DNA from: Hyphomicrobiaceae bacterium
Lineage (GTDB): Bacteria > Pseudomonadota > Alphaproteobacteria > Rhizobiales > Hyphomicrobiaceae
Assembly: GCA_008933705.1 (NCBI GenBank)
Contig: WBUN01000022.1
Span: 1-64,000 of the forward strand
Reading direction: 5' to 3'
DNA: 64,000 nt
Below, in pieces: positions 1 to 10,598 of the stretch (within the stretch, counting starts at the first letter, position 1; each line of letters begins with the position of its first letter). Under the pieces are notes generated by a model. That model searched no databases, was not told the DNA's origin, and saw only the letters and a program-made list of their open reading frames with translations. The translations under genes and the position numbers were made by a program.

Positions 1-1222
1 CATCGTTGGGAACGACGTCGTAGAACAGTACGCCCGCGCTTGTCATGACCCACGCTGCGGCCGAGGGCGCGAGCGCCAGAAACGGCACAAGCACCAGGAA
101 GTACCAGGGATAGTTCGGCGAAATGAGCACGAGGAATGCAATCAGCAGCCAACTCGTTGCGCGCATCGATGCCGGCGCCGATCGATCGGCCCTGATTGCC
201 ACTGCAAGCGCCAGTGCGCCCAGCACAAGCACCGATGCCGCGAGATAAGCCAACATGCCGTAGCGCAAGGGGCCGGTCGCGAGCTGCGTCAGCCAGAGCA
301 GCTTGAAGCCCCTCCCGGAGGCAAATCCCTCCTCCTGCACGTAACCCGCCACGAAGCCGAAGACACCCGAGCCCACGGAGAGATAGGGCACGTAGGCAAC
401 AGCGATGGTGGCCGCCACGCACGCTGGCAGCCGCCAGCTCCACGGTCGCCACAGCGCGGGAAGCGCCAGCACGGCCAGTGGCTTGATGAGCGCACCAAGC
501 GTGATCAGAACGCCTCCAGCAAGCGTTCGACCGTGCAGGTATGCGAGCAGGCCCAGAAGAAGCAACGCGAGCATGGCCGCATCGACATGGCCGTTGCCCG
601 CGATCTCCCATACCGGCAGCGGGTGCCAGGCATAGGCGGCGACGTCTGTTGAAGGACTTCCCAGGCGTTGCAGCAATGCGATCATGGCCGCGACGGCGAC
701 GGCCTCGAACAGCAGCAGACCAAGCTTCATGACGACGACGCTTTCGCCGAAGCGTGTGACGGCGAAGAAGACGGACTGCGCCACCGGCGGATAGAGCGTG
801 ACCGCGTAGTCCGCACGATTGATGTGCGGCCAGATGTCAGGATCGCGCAGCGACGCCAGCTCGCTTGCCGCGGGCACGTAGCGATAGGGGTTGATCCCGG
901 CGCCCTGTACGCGGCCGTCCCAGATATAGCGATAGATGTCGCTGGACAGCCCCGGCTCCGAGAACAGCAGCGCCAGCCGCATGGCGACGGCGCCGATCAG
1001 GATGATGAGCAGCGCAACCTTTTGATCGGACTGCCGGCCAACGCGAACCGCGGCAAAGGCACCGAGAGATGCCGCCGCGAACAAACCGATCAGCAGCCAG
1101 CCGCCGAGGCGCCAGTGCAGCAGGGAACCTGCTGCGGTGAGCGCGCACAAGCCCGCCCCTGTTGCCGCAAGCCACAGGATGGGCGAGCCCCATCGCATGG
1201 TTGTGGACAGCCCCCGTGTCAT
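1..1222 (-). CDS. Multi-pass membrane glycosyltransferase, GT87/DUF2029-like (partial)
   Basis: The gene starts with ATG at 1222, overlapping the stop of the upstream gene, and runs off the left edge, so the C-terminus is missing. The visible ~407 residues are mostly hydrophobic helices. A conserved loop after the second helix pair reads SSDIYRYIWDGRVQ followed by GINPYRY, and a later loop reads SPNYPWYF. These motifs are typical of polyprenyl-phosphate-dependent membrane mannosyl/glucosyltransferases of the GT87 type, in which the early Asp is thought to be catalytic. Coupling to a DUF2064 sugar-transferase gene by a 4-bp overlap suggests a shared glycan or glycolipid pathway. The sugar donor and acceptor cannot be read from the sequence. 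Confidence 0.72.
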   Translation of the reverse strand, partial: MTRGLSTTMRWGSPILWLAATGAGLCALTAAGSLLHWRLGGWLLIGLFAAASLGAFAAVRVGRQSDQKVALLIILIGAVAMRLALLFSEPGLSSDIYRYIWDGRVQGAGINPYRYVPAASELASLRDPDIWPHINRADYAVTLYPPVAQSVFFAVTRFGESVVVMKLGLLLFEAVAVAAMIALLQRLGSPSTDVAAYAWHPLPVWEIAGNGHVDAAMLALLLLGLLAYLHGRTLAGGVLITLGALIKPLAVLALPALWRPWSWRLPACVAATIAVAYVPYLSVGSGVFGFVAGYVQEEGFASGRGFKLLWLTQLATGPLRYGMLAYLAASVLVLGALALAVAIRADRSAPASMRATSWLLIAFLVLISPNYPWYFLVLVPFLALAPSAAAWVMTSAGVLFYDVVPND

Positions 1223-2040
1223 GAAAGCCCGCCCGCAGCGCGACTGCCGCGGATGCGCCCGTGCAGCCCGCAGTCTGCGATCAGTTTGGACAGGTGGCCC
1301 CGCGTCCAGGTTGCAGGCGTTGGCGTGCCGACGTTTCGGAACGGCCGGCCGTCGAGCACCTCGTGAACGAGCAGTTGCAGCCCTTCCGCATTGTCGACGT
1401 CATACCAGGTCGGCAGCTCGAAGACGGAAAGGCCGAGACCTTGGGCGCGCGCAACGGTCTGGGGAAAGACCTGGTCGGTGCTCCAGGCGATGCCTTCGAA
1501 CAAGGCGGGATGCGGGCGCTTCATGCCGATGAGATAGTACCCCCCGTCGGTCGAAGGCCCGAGCACAATGCGATCGCCCGGCGCCGCCAGGGCCGTCGCG
1601 GCGGCTATGAGATAGCCGACCGGCAGGGTCGGACTGTCGGAGTTGATCAGGCAGACGGCGCCATGACCTGCGCGCAGCAGCGTCACCGCCGCGTGGAGCA
1701 GGCATTCACCGAGGGTGGATGCCACGGTCTCGATCAGCCCGATGCTCTCGGGCAGATGGGTCCTGAAGAACGGCTCGGAGCCGGCCGGAGCATAGGCCAT
1801 CCAGCCGCCGATATTGGCGAACCTCGCGGCGGACAGGATGTTGTCGGCAGCATCACGCAGGAAGACCGTGTTGAGCGTCGCCGCCTCGTCCGCCGTCAGA
1901 GGCGGCACCAGGCGGGTCTTGGTCCTCCCGGGAATCGAGGCCTTGGCCATGACGGCGATCGCACACATTGACCGCAAATGCCAATGCGGACCATCGCCCA
2001 CGGAAACCTCGAGCTCGTTGGCACGCCGTGGGACCGTCAA
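1219..2040 (-). CDS. TIGR04282/DUF2064 family glycosyltransferase-like protein
   Basis: A 273-residue soluble protein with a GT-A-like nucleotide-sugar fold. The N-terminal signature AVMAKASIPGRTKTRLVPPL and the central INSDSPTLP and GPSTDGGYYLIG motifs are diagnostic of the DUF2064/TIGR04282 family, annotated elsewhere as arsenosugar-biosynthesis-type glycosyltransferase. The TTG at 2040 has a good GGAAGGG ribosome site; ATG at 1968 is an alternative that keeps all conserved motifs but has no clear ribosome site. The gene is translationally coupled to the downstream membrane glycosyltransferase, so the two probably act in sequence. No arsenic genes are adjacent, so the arsenosugar label should not be taken literally. 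Confidence 0.8.
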   Translation of the reverse strand: MTVPRRANELEVSVGDGPHWHLRSMCAIAVMAKASIPGRTKTRLVPPLTADEAATLNTVFLRDAADNILSAARFANIGGWMAYAPAGSEPFFRTHLPESIGLIETVASTLGECLLHAAVTLLRAGHGAVCLINSDSPTLPVGYLIAAATALAAPGDRIVLGPSTDGGYYLIGMKRPHPALFEGIAWSTDQVFPQTVARAQGLGLSVFELPTWYDVDNAEGLQLLVHEVLDGRPFRNVGTPTPATWTRGHLSKLIADCGLHGRIRGSRAAGGLS

Positions 2041-2270
2041 TCCATTTCCCTTCCAAATTGAAGCCGCCGAACCATGCAGGCGTCACAGACGGCCGGCTGA
2101 ACACCATTCGCTCTCAAAGGAAGCATAATCGATTGCTCGACACGTTGGACATGCTCCGTCACAAGAGTTGCTGCGGCGGACGCCGATAGAGCTACTTCGG
2201 CCAGCCTCCTTCGCGGGTTACATCGGCACTCGCATTTTTTGCTCCATCGCGGCCTTGCCGTGCTCAGGCG

Positions 2271-2930
2271 TCAGCGCACACCCAGGGCATGGCCCCAGCC
2301 CAAGATCAGCTCGCCGAGCCAGCCTCCCAACATCGACAGAACCGCCACGGCCCCCAAATGCCAGGCCAGAACCATGATGCTGGCGTCGCCGACGTGAGCA
2401 AACTGCATGCCGAAGTTGGCTACCGACGCCACCGCAAGAGCTGCCAAGGCCAGTGTCACGCGGGGACGCAGCGGCGCTCCCTTGCGCAACATGATCACCA
2501 GAACGATGGTTGGGACAATGCCGATGACCGTCGCCAATGGAAGGCAATCCCAGTCCGGGCGGATCCTCAGCCCTTCGGCGCCGAGCCGCAGCCAGTCCTG
2601 CACGCATCCTTGACCAACGCTCGCCAGCCACACCCCGAGGGGGGCAAGAGGCAGGAACAGCACCCTTCTGCCAAATCCCGGAATGACGCTGCAGAAGGCG
2701 GCAATGGCGGCAGTCAGCGCCGTGGCGAGCGTGGCGGCCTGCTCCACCAGGAAGCGCACATCGCCGGCGACCTGCGAGGCGTCGATCATCGTCAGCTTGC
2801 CCCACACGACGGCCGCAACGTACGGAAGGGCTATCCCCAGCCAAAGAAGGGCTCGCACCCACGGCGGCTTCAGCGGGCGCACCGGCTGCAAGTCCGCCGC
2901 GAGACGCCTGATCAGTTCATCCGTGTCCAT
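2271..2930 (-). CDS. NrsF-like (DUF1109) membrane anti-sigma factor
   Basis: A 219-residue protein with a short N-terminal cytoplasmic segment (MDTDELIRRLAADL) followed by six predicted membrane helices, the usual layout of the DUF1109/NrsF family. Members bind their cognate ECF sigma factor at the membrane and release it on stress such as metal exposure; NrsF-SigF of Caulobacter is the model. The gene lies 3 bp downstream of an ECF sigma gene, which strongly supports the pairing. The signal sensed here is not known. Confidence 0.85.
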   Translation of the reverse strand: MDTDELIRRLAADLQPVRPLKPPWVRALLWLGIALPYVAAVVWGKLTMIDASQVAGDVRFLVEQAATLATALTAAIAAFCSVIPGFGRRVLFLPLAPLGVWLASVGQGCVQDWLRLGAEGLRIRPDWDCLPLATVIGIVPTIVLVIMLRKGAPLRPRVTLALAALAVASVANFGMQFAHVGDASIMVLAWHLGAVAVLSMLGGWLGELILGWGHALGVR

Positions 2931-2933
2931 TGG

Positions 2934-3521
2934 TCAGCTCTTGGCGGCGAGCGCCTTGCGCAGCGCCAGCATGCCCCGGTGCGCCGAAACCTTGAGGGCG
3001 CCGACGCTCGTTCCGGTGGCCGCCGCAGCTTCCTTCAGTGACATCTCGCGCAACTTCATCAGCTCGATCGCCTGCCGCTGGCCTTGCGGAAGTCCCGACA
3101 TTGCCCGCGCAAGCGCCTCCGCATCGCCATACCCATTCGAGGGTACATTCGTATCCTCGGCGAAAAAGGTTTCAGCCACTTCGCCGACCAGGGCTTCGGT
3201 CATTGAGCGGCTTGACGAACGGCGGGCTGCGTCAGCGACCCGACGGCGGGCTATGGTCACCAGCCACGGCATGAACGGGCGCGCCGGATCGTAGGAATTG
3301 CGCACCGCGTGCAGCGACAGCAGTATGTCCTGGACAATATCGTCCACGTCCTGTCGGCTTCCCCACCGCCGCCCGACAATCGCGCGGAGCACCGGGAGTA
3401 TCTCCCTGAGCAGTGAGCTGTAGGCCGATTTGTCGCCGCGCTGCGCAGCCTGCATCAGGAGGCGCCATCGTTCGGCACCGCTATCCGCAGGGCCATTGCT
3501 GTTGTCGCGGTGCCGCGTCAC
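2934..3521 (-). CDS. ECF-family RNA polymerase sigma factor (SigF-like)
   Basis: A 195-residue sigma-70 family protein with region 2 (about residues 25-95, including DVDDIVQDILLSLH) and region 4 (about 135-190, helix-turn-helix MSLKEAAAATGTSVGALKVS). The GTG start at 3521 is set by a strong GGAGGAAGG ribosome site. It forms an operon with the NrsF-like anti-sigma gene. The family (ECF16/SigF type in alphaproteobacteria) transcribes its own operon and a small oxidative or metal-stress regulon. A candidate self-promoter sits about 50 bp upstream. Confidence 0.9.
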   Translation of the reverse strand: MTRHRDNSNGPADSGAERWRLLMQAAQRGDKSAYSSLLREILPVLRAIVGRRWGSRQDVDDIVQDILLSLHAVRNSYDPARPFMPWLVTIARRRVADAARRSSSRSMTEALVGEVAETFFAEDTNVPSNGYGDAEALARAMSGLPQGQRQAIELMKLREMSLKEAAAATGTSVGALKVSAHRGMLALRKALAAKS

Positions 3522-3570
3522 GCCTTCCTCCGGGCGTCAGCATTCACTGGACTGGCTTGGCGAAACGCAT

Positions 3571-3598
3571 TCTCGATACAGGCCGGCTTACCTGTTAC
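3571..3598 (-). promoter_or_regulatory. Candidate ECF (SigF-type) autoregulatory promoter
   Basis: On the minus strand a GTAACA element (3598-3593) is followed after 17 bp by CGAGA (3575-3571). This resembles the GTAACC-N16-CGAA pattern known for Caulobacter SigF promoters. It lies 50 bp upstream of the sigma-factor start, where autoregulation is expected. The match is imperfect in both hexamer and spacing. The rest of 3522-3725 shows nothing coding. Confidence 0.4.
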
Positions 3599-3725
3599 GG
3601 CAATATAGCCATCAGCCCCCGCCGGGCGCCGATCAATTCGCGGTCAATTGCAAGTTACCGGCGGCGCCAGCCACACGCCCGTTGGACAGGCGCTCCTTGA
3701 TCTGAGCAACGATGCAACCCTTCCG

Positions 3726-5600
3726 CTAGCCTCTGGCGATGCGCATGCGCGCATAGGCTCCTGGGGCATCCTCGATGGGGGCCAGCAGACCATCGCCTGG
3801 GCGGTGCGGAAGGACTTGCGGACCCCCGTGCATGGCGATCCACTCCGCCCAATCGTTCCACCAGGAACCCTCCCGATGTGTGCATGACGCCAACCAGGCG
3901 TCCGGATCTTCGCCGGGATCATCGCCGGCCCAGTAGCCGTACTTCTTCGCGGCCGGAGGGTTGATCACGCCCGCCACATGTCCTGAGCCCCCGACCACAA
4001 AGCGAAGCGGTCCGGCGAGCAGCTTTGCCCCGGCGAATGTCGAACGCCAGGGCGCGATGTGGTCTTCGCGCGTCGACAGGAAGTAGGCAGGCAGCCGAAT
4101 GCTGGCGAGATCGATCGGGACTCCGTCGAGGACAATCCCGCCGGGCTCGCGCAGCAGGTTGCGCTGGTACATGTCGCGCAAATAGGCGCTATGCATGGCC
4201 GCCGGCATGTGCGTCCAATCGGAGTTCCAATACAGGATGTCGAAGGCCGGCGGGTCGCGGCCGAGCAGATAGTTGTTGATGTACGATGCCCAGATGAGCT
4301 CTCTGTCACGCAAGTAGTGGAATGCCTCGGCCATATGCCGGCCTTCCAGGAACCCCATGCGCTCCATGTGCGCGTCGAGCAGCCTGAGCTGGCTTTCATC
4401 GATGAACACCTTGACCTCGCCCGCATCGGCGAAATCGAGCAAGGTCGTAAGGAAGGTCGCGCTGGCAACGGTTCGCTGCCCTTTGGCGGCCATGTAGGCG
4501 AGCGTGCTCGCGGTGAGCGTTCCGCCGATGCAGTAGCCGACGATGTTGACCTCATCCTCGCCGGTTGCCAGCTTGATGGCATCGAGCGCCGCCAGCGGCC
4601 CTTCCCGCATGTAGTCGGTGAAGGTCTTCGTGGCGAGCCCCTCGTCGGGGTTGACCCAGGAGACGACGAAGACCGTGTGGCCTTGCGCCACCGCCCAGCG
4701 GATGAAGGAATTGGCCGGCTTCAGGTCAAGGATGTAGTACTTGTTGATCCAGGGCGGAACGATGAGGAGGGGTCGCTGGTAGACCGTCTCCGTGACAGGC
4801 TCGTACTGGATGAGCTGCATCAGGTCGTCCTGAAAGACGATCTTCCCCGGCGTGATCGCCAGGGTCTTGCCGACCTCGAAGGCCGACAGGTCCGTGACCT
4901 TGGGCAGGAGCTGTCCTTCGGCGCGCTCCAAGTCCTCGAGCAGGTTGCGCAGCCCGACAACGAGGTTCTGCCCCTGCGACTTGGCCGTTGCGTGCAGCAC
5001 ATCCGGGTTGGTCGCAGGGAAGTTGGTGGGCGCGAGCGCGTCCAGGAATTGACGCACATAGAAGTCTGCCTTGCGTGCGGTCTGCGGATCGAGCCCGTCG
5101 ACATTGCGGACCACGGACTGCAGGTGACGCGCCGAAAGCAGGTAGGCTTGCTTCACGTAGTCGTAGAAGGGGTTGGCAGCCCAGGCTTCGCCCTTGAAGC
5201 GCTTGTCGTCGGGTGCCGGCGCTATCACGGGATCGACGGGCTCATGCGTAAGCAGGCGCATTGCCGTGCGTTGCCACAGCTCCAGCATGTGGATGCAATA
5301 GGCGTTCTGCTCCTCAAGGAACCGCGTCGGATTGATGCCCGCGCACGCCGCCACCTGCAGAAACGTCGACATGACCGTGCGCGGATCGATGACTTGATAG
5401 GTGTCGCCCGAAAGGGCGCGGCGCACGTAGAGCTCGGAAAGCGCAATCATGCGCGCCTGCAGCTCATCGAAGAGCTCGGCGCCGTCTGCGTCCGTCGTTG
5501 CCGTTTGCGTCTTCGGGCCTTCCAATTGCCGTTCCTGGGCGTGTGAGGCCGGTGACGATCCTGCCTGTCCCGCGTGCAGCTCGTGTCTCTTGGCGGTCAT
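3726..5600 (-). CDS. phaC: Class I poly(3-hydroxyalkanoate) synthase
   Basis: A 624-residue polymerase that joins (R)-3-hydroxyacyl-CoA units into PHA at the granule surface. The lipase-box-like motif GYCIGGT places the catalytic Cys at about residue 357; the partner Asp is in REDHIAP (about 513) and the His in GSGHVAGV (about 541). The N-terminal PHA-synthase domain and the tryptophan-rich region around [12 protein letters not shown] are intact. Length fits class I enzymes. The start overlaps the stop of the preceding CoA-transferase by 4 bp, making it the last gene of the 3-hydroxybutyrate operon. No PhaE or PhaR partner is nearby, consistent with class I. Confidence 0.95.
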   Translation of the reverse strand: MTAKRHELHAGQAGSSPASHAQERQLEGPKTQTATTDADGAELFDELQARMIALSELYVRRALSGDTYQVIDPRTVMSTFLQVAACAGINPTRFLEEQNAYCIHMLELWQRTAMRLLTHEPVDPVIAPAPDDKRFKGEAWAANPFYDYVKQAYLLSARHLQSVVRNVDGLDPQTARKADFYVRQFLDALAPTNFPATNPDVLHATAKSQGQNLVVGLRNLLEDLERAEGQLLPKVTDLSAFEVGKTLAITPGKIVFQDDLMQLIQYEPVTETVYQRPLLIVPPWINKYYILDLKPANSFIRWAVAQGHTVFVVSWVNPDEGLATKTFTDYMREGPLAALDAIKLATGEDEVNIVGYCIGGTLTASTLAYMAAKGQRTVASATFLTTLLDFADAGEVKVFIDESQLRLLDAHMERMGFLEGRHMAEAFHYLRDRELIWASYINNYLLGRDPPAFDILYWNSDWTHMPAAMHSAYLRDMYQRNLLREPGGIVLDGVPIDLASIRLPAYFLSTREDHIAPWRSTFAGAKLLAGPLRFVVGGSGHVAGVINPPAAKKYGYWAGDDPGEDPDAWLASCTHREGSWWNDWAEWIAMHGGPQVLPHRPGDGLLAPIEDAPGAYARMRIARG

Positions 5601-7678
5601 GTCGAGACTTTGCTTTCGAGCTCCCGCAAATGTTGCCGGGCTTCGTCAGCGCTCCAATAGATGTGTGGCGCCACTTGGCGGCTGCTCAGAGCGTCGCCCA
5701 GCTTGGTGCGCAGGAAGCCGCTGGTCGTGTAGCGCGTGACACCCGAATAGAAGCGCTCGACGAGGCTGCTCACCATCGCCGTGTAGGCGTCCATGACCTC
5801 CGGCGCGATGGCGAAATTGTCGTAGTTGACGATAGTGTAGACCTTGCGCCCGATGGGGGCCAGCCGGGTTTCGACGTTTTCGCGGATGCGCTCGACATCG
5901 TCGAGCGTCCGCACCGCATGGCCTTCGAAGTTGATGAAGAACAGGTTCTGTTGAGGGTCGTAGGTGAAGCGCTGCTCCAAAGGCACGCGCAACAGGTCGT
6001 CGCGCAACCCCATCGGCTTGTCGAGGAAGATCCGCGCATCCATGAGGACGGGGTCGCGCTTGAGAACCGGCCGAAACTCCATGCAGGCCAGGATGTCGCG
6101 CTCGATGTCGATGCCGGGCGCGATCTCGGTGACCTCCAGTCCGTCCTCGCCAAGGCGAAGCACGCAGCGCTCGGTCACATAGAGCACGGGCCGCCCCCGC
6201 TCGGCTGCATAACGGCCTGCGAACGTGCGGTGCTCGACCTCCGCGACGAACTTGCGGATCTCACCCTCGTTGAGGATGCGTAGGTCGCCGTTCCCCACCT
6301 CGGTCTGCAGATGGCCGGCCGTGAACGTGCCCACAAACACCACCTTCTTGGCATTCTGGCTGATGTTGATGAAGCCGCCGGCGCCCGCCAGCTTGGGGCC
6401 GAACTTGGAGACGTTGAGGTTTCCCTCGCGGTCGGCCTGCGCCAGGCCGAGAAAGGCCACGTCGAGGCCCCCGCCGTCATAGAAGTCGAATTGGTAAGGC
6501 TGATCGATGACGGCATGCGTGTTGGCGGCTGCGCCAAAGCTCAAGCCCCCGGCGGGAATGCCGCCGATGACGCCGGGTTCGGCCGTCAGGGTAATGAGGT
6601 CGATGATGCGCTCCTCGTTGGCAACGCTGGCGATGCCTTCGGGCATGCCGATGCCGAGGTTGACCACGCTGTTGGGCTTGAGCTCGAGCGCGGCCCGTCG
6701 CGCGATGATCTTGCGCAGGCCCAAAGGCATCGCCGGGATGGCGCCAACACGTGCACGGATCTCGCCACTGAAGGCGGGGTCGTACTGGACGGCAAACGTC
6801 TGCCAATGATGCTCGGGCTTGGCGACGACGACGCAGTCGACAAGGATGCCGGGCACCTTGACGTCGCGCGGATGAAGGCTGCCGCGCTCGGCGACGCGTT
6901 CGACCTGGGCGATGACGATGCCCCCCGAATTGCGCACCGCCATGGCGATGGAGAGCACTTCGAGCGTCAGCGCCTCCTTCTCCATGGTGAGGTTGCCGTC
7001 GGGATCTGCGGTGGTGCCTCGGATGATGCCGACCTCGATGGGAAAGGCCTTGTAGAAAAGGAAATCTTGTCCGTTGAGCCTCAGCCGCTCGACCAGTTCC
7101 TCCTTGGTCCGCGTATTCATCCTGCCGCCGCCGAAGCGCGGGTCGACGAACGTGCCGAGGCCCACACGCGTCAGGTGGCCGGGCCGCCGGGCCGCGATAT
7201 CGCGAAAGAGGTGCGAGATGACACCCTGGGGCAGGTTGTAGGCCTCGATCTGATTGGCAATGGCCAGATGTTGCAGCTTGGGGACGAGACCCCAATGCCC
7301 TCCGATGACGCGTCTGATCAGTCCATCGTGAGCGAGATGATTGAGGCCGCGGTCCTTGCCGTCGCCCTGGCCGGCGGCGTAGACGAGCGTAAGATTGCGC
7401 GGCTTGCCGACCGCCTGCAGATGCTCATCCTCCTTGGACAGGTAGAGCTCTTCGAGGGCGACGGCTATGCCTTCGGCGAAGCCGATGCCGACGAAGCCGC
7501 CAGTGGCAACCGTGTCGCCATCCCGGATCAGGCGCACGGCCTCCGCGGCGCTGACGATCTTGCCGCGCTCGACGGTTTGCAGCGAGGCGGCGATCCTGGT
7601 CGCGGTTGTGGCGATGACAGGCGCAGAGCCCGCACGCCGGGCGTTGCGGGCACGGCCGCGCTGTTGCTGCCCTTTCAA
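5597..7678 (-). CDS. Fused-subunit acyl-CoA:acetate/3-ketoacid CoA-transferase with C-terminal extension
   Basis: A 693-residue protein of the YdiF/COG4670 type in which the alpha and beta CoA-transferase domains are fused. The N-terminal domain carries [13 protein letters not shown]. The second domain has GIGMPEGIA and [10 protein letters not shown], the latter holding the likely catalytic Glu at about residue 365. The YdiF core is usually about 530 residues; here about 130 extra residues follow, a conserved extension also present in the neighbouring paralogue. Expected reaction: CoA exchange between acetoacetate or another 3-oxoacid and an acyl-CoA. The start is TTG at 7678, overlapping the previous stop, with a GGGAG site upstream; the N-terminal 30 residues are low-complexity and may not be translated. 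Confidence 0.88.
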   Translation of the reverse strand: MKGQQQRGRARNARRAGSAPVIATTATRIAASLQTVERGKIVSAAEAVRLIRDGDTVATGGFVGIGFAEGIAVALEELYLSKEDEHLQAVGKPRNLTLVYAAGQGDGKDRGLNHLAHDGLIRRVIGGHWGLVPKLQHLAIANQIEAYNLPQGVISHLFRDIAARRPGHLTRVGLGTFVDPRFGGGRMNTRTKEELVERLRLNGQDFLFYKAFPIEVGIIRGTTADPDGNLTMEKEALTLEVLSIAMAVRNSGGIVIAQVERVAERGSLHPRDVKVPGILVDCVVVAKPEHHWQTFAVQYDPAFSGEIRARVGAIPAMPLGLRKIIARRAALELKPNSVVNLGIGMPEGIASVANEERIIDLITLTAEPGVIGGIPAGGLSFGAAANTHAVIDQPYQFDFYDGGGLDVAFLGLAQADREGNLNVSKFGPKLAGAGGFINISQNAKKVVFVGTFTAGHLQTEVGNGDLRILNEGEIRKFVAEVEHRTFAGRYAAERGRPVLYVTERCVLRLGEDGLEVTEIAPGIDIERDILACMEFRPVLKRDPVLMDARIFLDKPMGLRDDLLRVPLEQRFTYDPQQNLFFINFEGHAVRTLDDVERIRENVETRLAPIGRKVYTIVNYDNFAIAPEVMDAYTAMVSSLVERFYSGVTRYTTSGFLRTKLGDALSSRQVAPHIYWSADEARQHLRELESKVST

Positions 7679-9621
7679 GATGCAGCTCCCGCGCTCCAGG
7701 GCCGTGACGACATCAACGCCTCGCGTTGGGTCTCGAAGATGTGCGGCCCGAGACCCCTGCTGGCGAGCGCTTCACCCAGTTTCATGCGCAGAAAGGCGCT
7801 CGTCGTGTAGCGCGAAACGCGGGTGTAGTACTGCTCGGACAGGAACTTCACGAGCGACGTGTAGTCGTCGATGACATTCTCATCGATCTCGAAGGAATCG
7901 TAGTTGACCACCACCGCCACCTTCTTGCCGATGGCTTTGCAGCGGCTTTCGACCGCTTGGCGCACCGCCTCGACGTCGCGCCTCGTGCGCAACCTGAGCC
8001 CTTGGAAGTTTAGGAACAGGGTCTCCTTCTTTGCGTCGTAGGTAACGCGGTCGACCAGGGCGATCGACAGAAGCGTGTCCTTGAGGCCGAGCGGTTCCGG
8101 CTGGAACAAACTGGGGTTCATCGGTACCGGCGCGCGCATCACCGGCTTGAAGTCCATGTGCGCGAGAATGTCGTTCTCGACGTTGATGCCCGGAGCAATC
8201 TCCATCAGCTCGATGCCCTGCGGCGTGAGCTGGAAGACGCAGCGCTCGGTGACGTAGTAGACCTCTCGGCCGCACTGGGCGGCACGGGGACCGCTGAACG
8301 TCACCTGCTGCACGCGCTCGACGAACTTTCTCGCCCGGCCTTCCTTCATGATCCTGAGCTCGCCGCCCTCGACGGCCAGCTCCAGGCCGCCGGCCGTGAA
8401 AGTGCCGACGAACACGATCTTGCGACTGTTCTGGGTAATGTTGATGAACCCACCGGCGCCGGCAAGCTTGGGCCCGAACCGGGAGACATTGATGTTGCCG
8501 GAGCGATCGCATTCGGCAAGGCCGAGCACCGCAAGATCGAGACCGCCGCCATCATAGAAATCGAACTGCTGGTTCATGTCGATGATGGCATCGGCGTTGA
8601 CGACGGCGCCGAAGTCGAGGCCGCTTTGCGGCACGCCGCCGATGACGCCGGGCTCGGCCGTCAGCGTGATGTACTTGAGGATCTTCTCCTCATTGGCGAT
8701 GGAAGCGACACCCTCCGGCATGCCGATGCCGAGGTTGATGACCGCGTTCGGCAAGAGCTCCAGCGCGGCTCGGCGGGCGATGACTTTGCGCTCGTCGAGC
8801 GGCATGGGATCGAGCCCATCCAGCGGCACGCGGATTTCCGATGAGTACGCCGCGTTGTATTGGGTGCCGAAGGTCTGCATATGCAGTTCCGGCTTGGCTA
8901 CCACGATGCAGTCGACGAGGATGCCGGGGACCTTGACGCATCTCGGGTTGAGCGAGCCGCGGTCGGCAATGCGCTCGACCTGGACGACGACGAAGCCGCC
9001 GGAGTTCTTTGCGGCCATGGCAATGGCGAGCACATCCTGGGTAAGGGTCTCGCGCTCCATGAGCACGTTGCCTTCAGGGTCCGCCGTGGTGCCCCGTAAG
9101 AAGGCGACCGAGATTGGCCTTGCCTTGTAGAAGAGGAGCTCCTCGCCCCCCAACGTCACCACCTCGACCAGGTCTTCCGTCGTGCGTGCGTTGATCTTGC
9201 CGCCCTCCAGGCGCGGGTCGGCAAAGGTGCCGAGCCCCACACGCGTCACCGTACCGGGCAAGCGCTGGGCGGTGTCCCGATAGATGTGCGATATGACGCC
9301 GAGGGGAAGATTGTAGGCCTCGATCTTGTTCTCCAGCGCCAGCTTGCCCATCCTGGGAACGAGCCCCCAATGCCCGCCGATAGCGCGTTTGACGAGCCCT
9401 TCCTCGGCGAGGAGGTTCATGCCGCGCGCTCCGCCATCCCCGGGTCCGCCGCCGAACAGGAGCGTCAGACCGCGGGGGCTGCCCGTTCTTTGGAACCGCG
9501 CGAGGAGAGCGCCTGCGAGTGCTTCCGGCACGCCATTCGTTCCAAAGCCGGAGAAGCACAGCGTGTCGCCGTCATGCACGATGTTGACGGCTTCATCGAG
9601 GGTGACGACCTTGTTCCGCAT
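7675..9621 (-). CDS. Fused-subunit acyl-CoA:acetate/3-ketoacid CoA-transferase, paralogue 2
   Basis: A 648-residue paralogue of the downstream gene, sharing the whole architecture: N-terminal [19 protein letters not shown], second domain GIGMPEGVA and [10 protein letters not shown] (Glu at about 323), then the same unusual C-terminal extension ending in [17 protein letters not shown]. It starts with a clear ATG 18 bp after the 3-hydroxybutyrate dehydrogenase stop. In the operon it would activate the acetoacetate made by the dehydrogenase, or exchange CoA with imported acids. Retention of two divergent copies suggests different acyl preferences or a hetero-oligomer. Which does which cannot be read from the sequence. 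Confidence 0.88.
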   Translation of the reverse strand: MRNKVVTLDEAVNIVHDGDTLCFSGFGTNGVPEALAGALLARFQRTGSPRGLTLLFGGGPGDGGARGMNLLAEEGLVKRAIGGHWGLVPRMGKLALENKIEAYNLPLGVISHIYRDTAQRLPGTVTRVGLGTFADPRLEGGKINARTTEDLVEVVTLGGEELLFYKARPISVAFLRGTTADPEGNVLMERETLTQDVLAIAMAAKNSGGFVVVQVERIADRGSLNPRCVKVPGILVDCIVVAKPELHMQTFGTQYNAAYSSEIRVPLDGLDPMPLDERKVIARRAALELLPNAVINLGIGMPEGVASIANEEKILKYITLTAEPGVIGGVPQSGLDFGAVVNADAIIDMNQQFDFYDGGGLDLAVLGLAECDRSGNINVSRFGPKLAGAGGFINITQNSRKIVFVGTFTAGGLELAVEGGELRIMKEGRARKFVERVQQVTFSGPRAAQCGREVYYVTERCVFQLTPQGIELMEIAPGINVENDILAHMDFKPVMRAPVPMNPSLFQPEPLGLKDTLLSIALVDRVTYDAKKETLFLNFQGLRLRTRRDVEAVRQAVESRCKAIGKKVAVVVNYDSFEIDENVIDDYTSLVKFLSEQYYTRVSRYTTSAFLRMKLGEALASRGLGPHIFETQREALMSSRPWSAGAAS

Positions 9622-9639
9622 GACTGGGCCCCATCGGCG

Positions 9640-10425
9640 CTATTGCGCCGTCCATGCGCCGTCGACGCTCAGAGTGGTGCCGCGGATCTGGGCGGCTGCG
9701 TCGGTGCAAAGGAACGCCGCCAGCGCGCCGATCTGTTCAGGAGTGGCAAACTCGCCGGAGGGCTGCTTGGCGAGAAGAAGGCGCTCTCTGGCCGTCTCGA
9801 CGGGAACACCCTCGCGCTGCGCGAGAGCATCGATCTGCTTCTGCACAAGCGGGGTGAGCACCCACCCGGGACAAATCGCGTTGCAGGTGATGCCGGTGCG
9901 CGCCGTCTCCAGCGCCACGACCTTGGTCAGTCCGACGACGCCGTGCTTGGCCGCGACGTAGGCCACCTTGTGCTCGGACGCAACCAAGCCGTGCGCCGAC
10001 GCGACATTGATGATGCGTCCCCACTTGCGCTGGCGCATATGGGGAAGGGCCGCGCGGATGGCATGAAAATTCGAGGAGAGATTGATGGCGAGGATGGCAT
10101 CCCAGCGGTCGGCCGGGAAGTCCTCGATTGCGGCCGTGTGCTGAATGCCCGCGTTGTTGACAAGGATGTCGAGGCGGCCCAGCTCGCGGACCGCCTGCTC
10201 GATCATCCCCGTAATCTCGGAAGGTTTCGACATGTCCGCACCGCTGAAGGCGACGCGCACGCGGCATTCCCGGCTGAGCTTCGATTGCAGGGCATCGATC
10301 TCGCCGGGAGAGCCGAACCCGTTGAGCATGACGTGAGCGCCCTCCGCCGCGAGCTTTGAGGCGATGCCAAGCCCGATGCCGCTGGTGGAACCGGTGATGA
10401 TGGCCACTTTGCCTTCGAGACTCAT
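9640..10425 (-). CDS. bdhA: D-3-hydroxybutyrate dehydrogenase (SDR family)
   Basis: A 261-residue classical short-chain dehydrogenase. The Rossmann motif TGSTSGIGLGIA is at about residues 10-21, NNAGIQH near 90, the catalytic Ser in INVASAHGLVAS (about 142), and YVAAKHG (about 155) supplies Tyr and Lys. The sequence matches BdhA closely, including the C-terminal substrate-lid residues. It oxidises D-3-hydroxybutyrate to acetoacetate with NAD. The ATG at 10425 was chosen over an upstream extension because it begins the conserved domain and has a GGAAAGAG site. Its place between a TRAP transporter and two CoA-transferases supports ketone-body utilisation. Confidence 0.92.
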   Translation of the reverse strand: MSLEGKVAIITGSTSGIGLGIASKLAAEGAHVMLNGFGSPGEIDALQSKLSRECRVRVAFSGADMSKPSEITGMIEQAVRELGRLDILVNNAGIQHTAAIEDFPADRWDAILAINLSSNFHAIRAALPHMRQRKWGRIINVASAHGLVASEHKVAYVAAKHGVVGLTKVVALETARTGITCNAICPGWVLTPLVQKQIDALAQREGVPVETARERLLLAKQPSGEFATPEQIGALAAFLCTDAAAQIRGTTLSVDGAWTAQ

Positions 10426-10548
10426 CCTGTGACTCTTTCCAAGAATTCCCTGCCAAGGCCGGAAAGGAGACATGGCTCGCTGCCGCTGCTCTGCAATGAG
10501 TACTTTGACGCGCGCACCAAGCCCGCACATGGCTGGCGGTCCCGGAGG

Positions 10549-10573
10549 GTGATGCAGGCGGGCGCTGCATCAC
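10549..10573 (-). other. Intercistronic hairpin after dctP
   Basis: A perfect 9-bp inverted repeat (GTGATGCAG / CTGCATCAC, 7-base loop) lies 26 bp downstream of the dctP stop and 124 bp before bdhA. There is no U-tract, so it is not a classical terminator. It could shield the 3' end of the solute-binding-protein message, a common way to express that protein above the rest of the operon. Confidence 0.55.
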
Positions 10574-10598
10574 ATGCGCTCCGGAACCGCGCGCCCCG

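Noticed and set aside
4059-7810. Two ~495-codon plus-strand frames opposite phaC and the second CoA-transferase
   Set aside because: Antisense shadows of strongly conserved enzymes; no ribosome sites and no recognisable protein motifs.
10549-10573. Calling the intercistronic hairpins intrinsic terminators
   Set aside because: None is followed by a U-rich run, and coupled downstream genes continue on the same strand.
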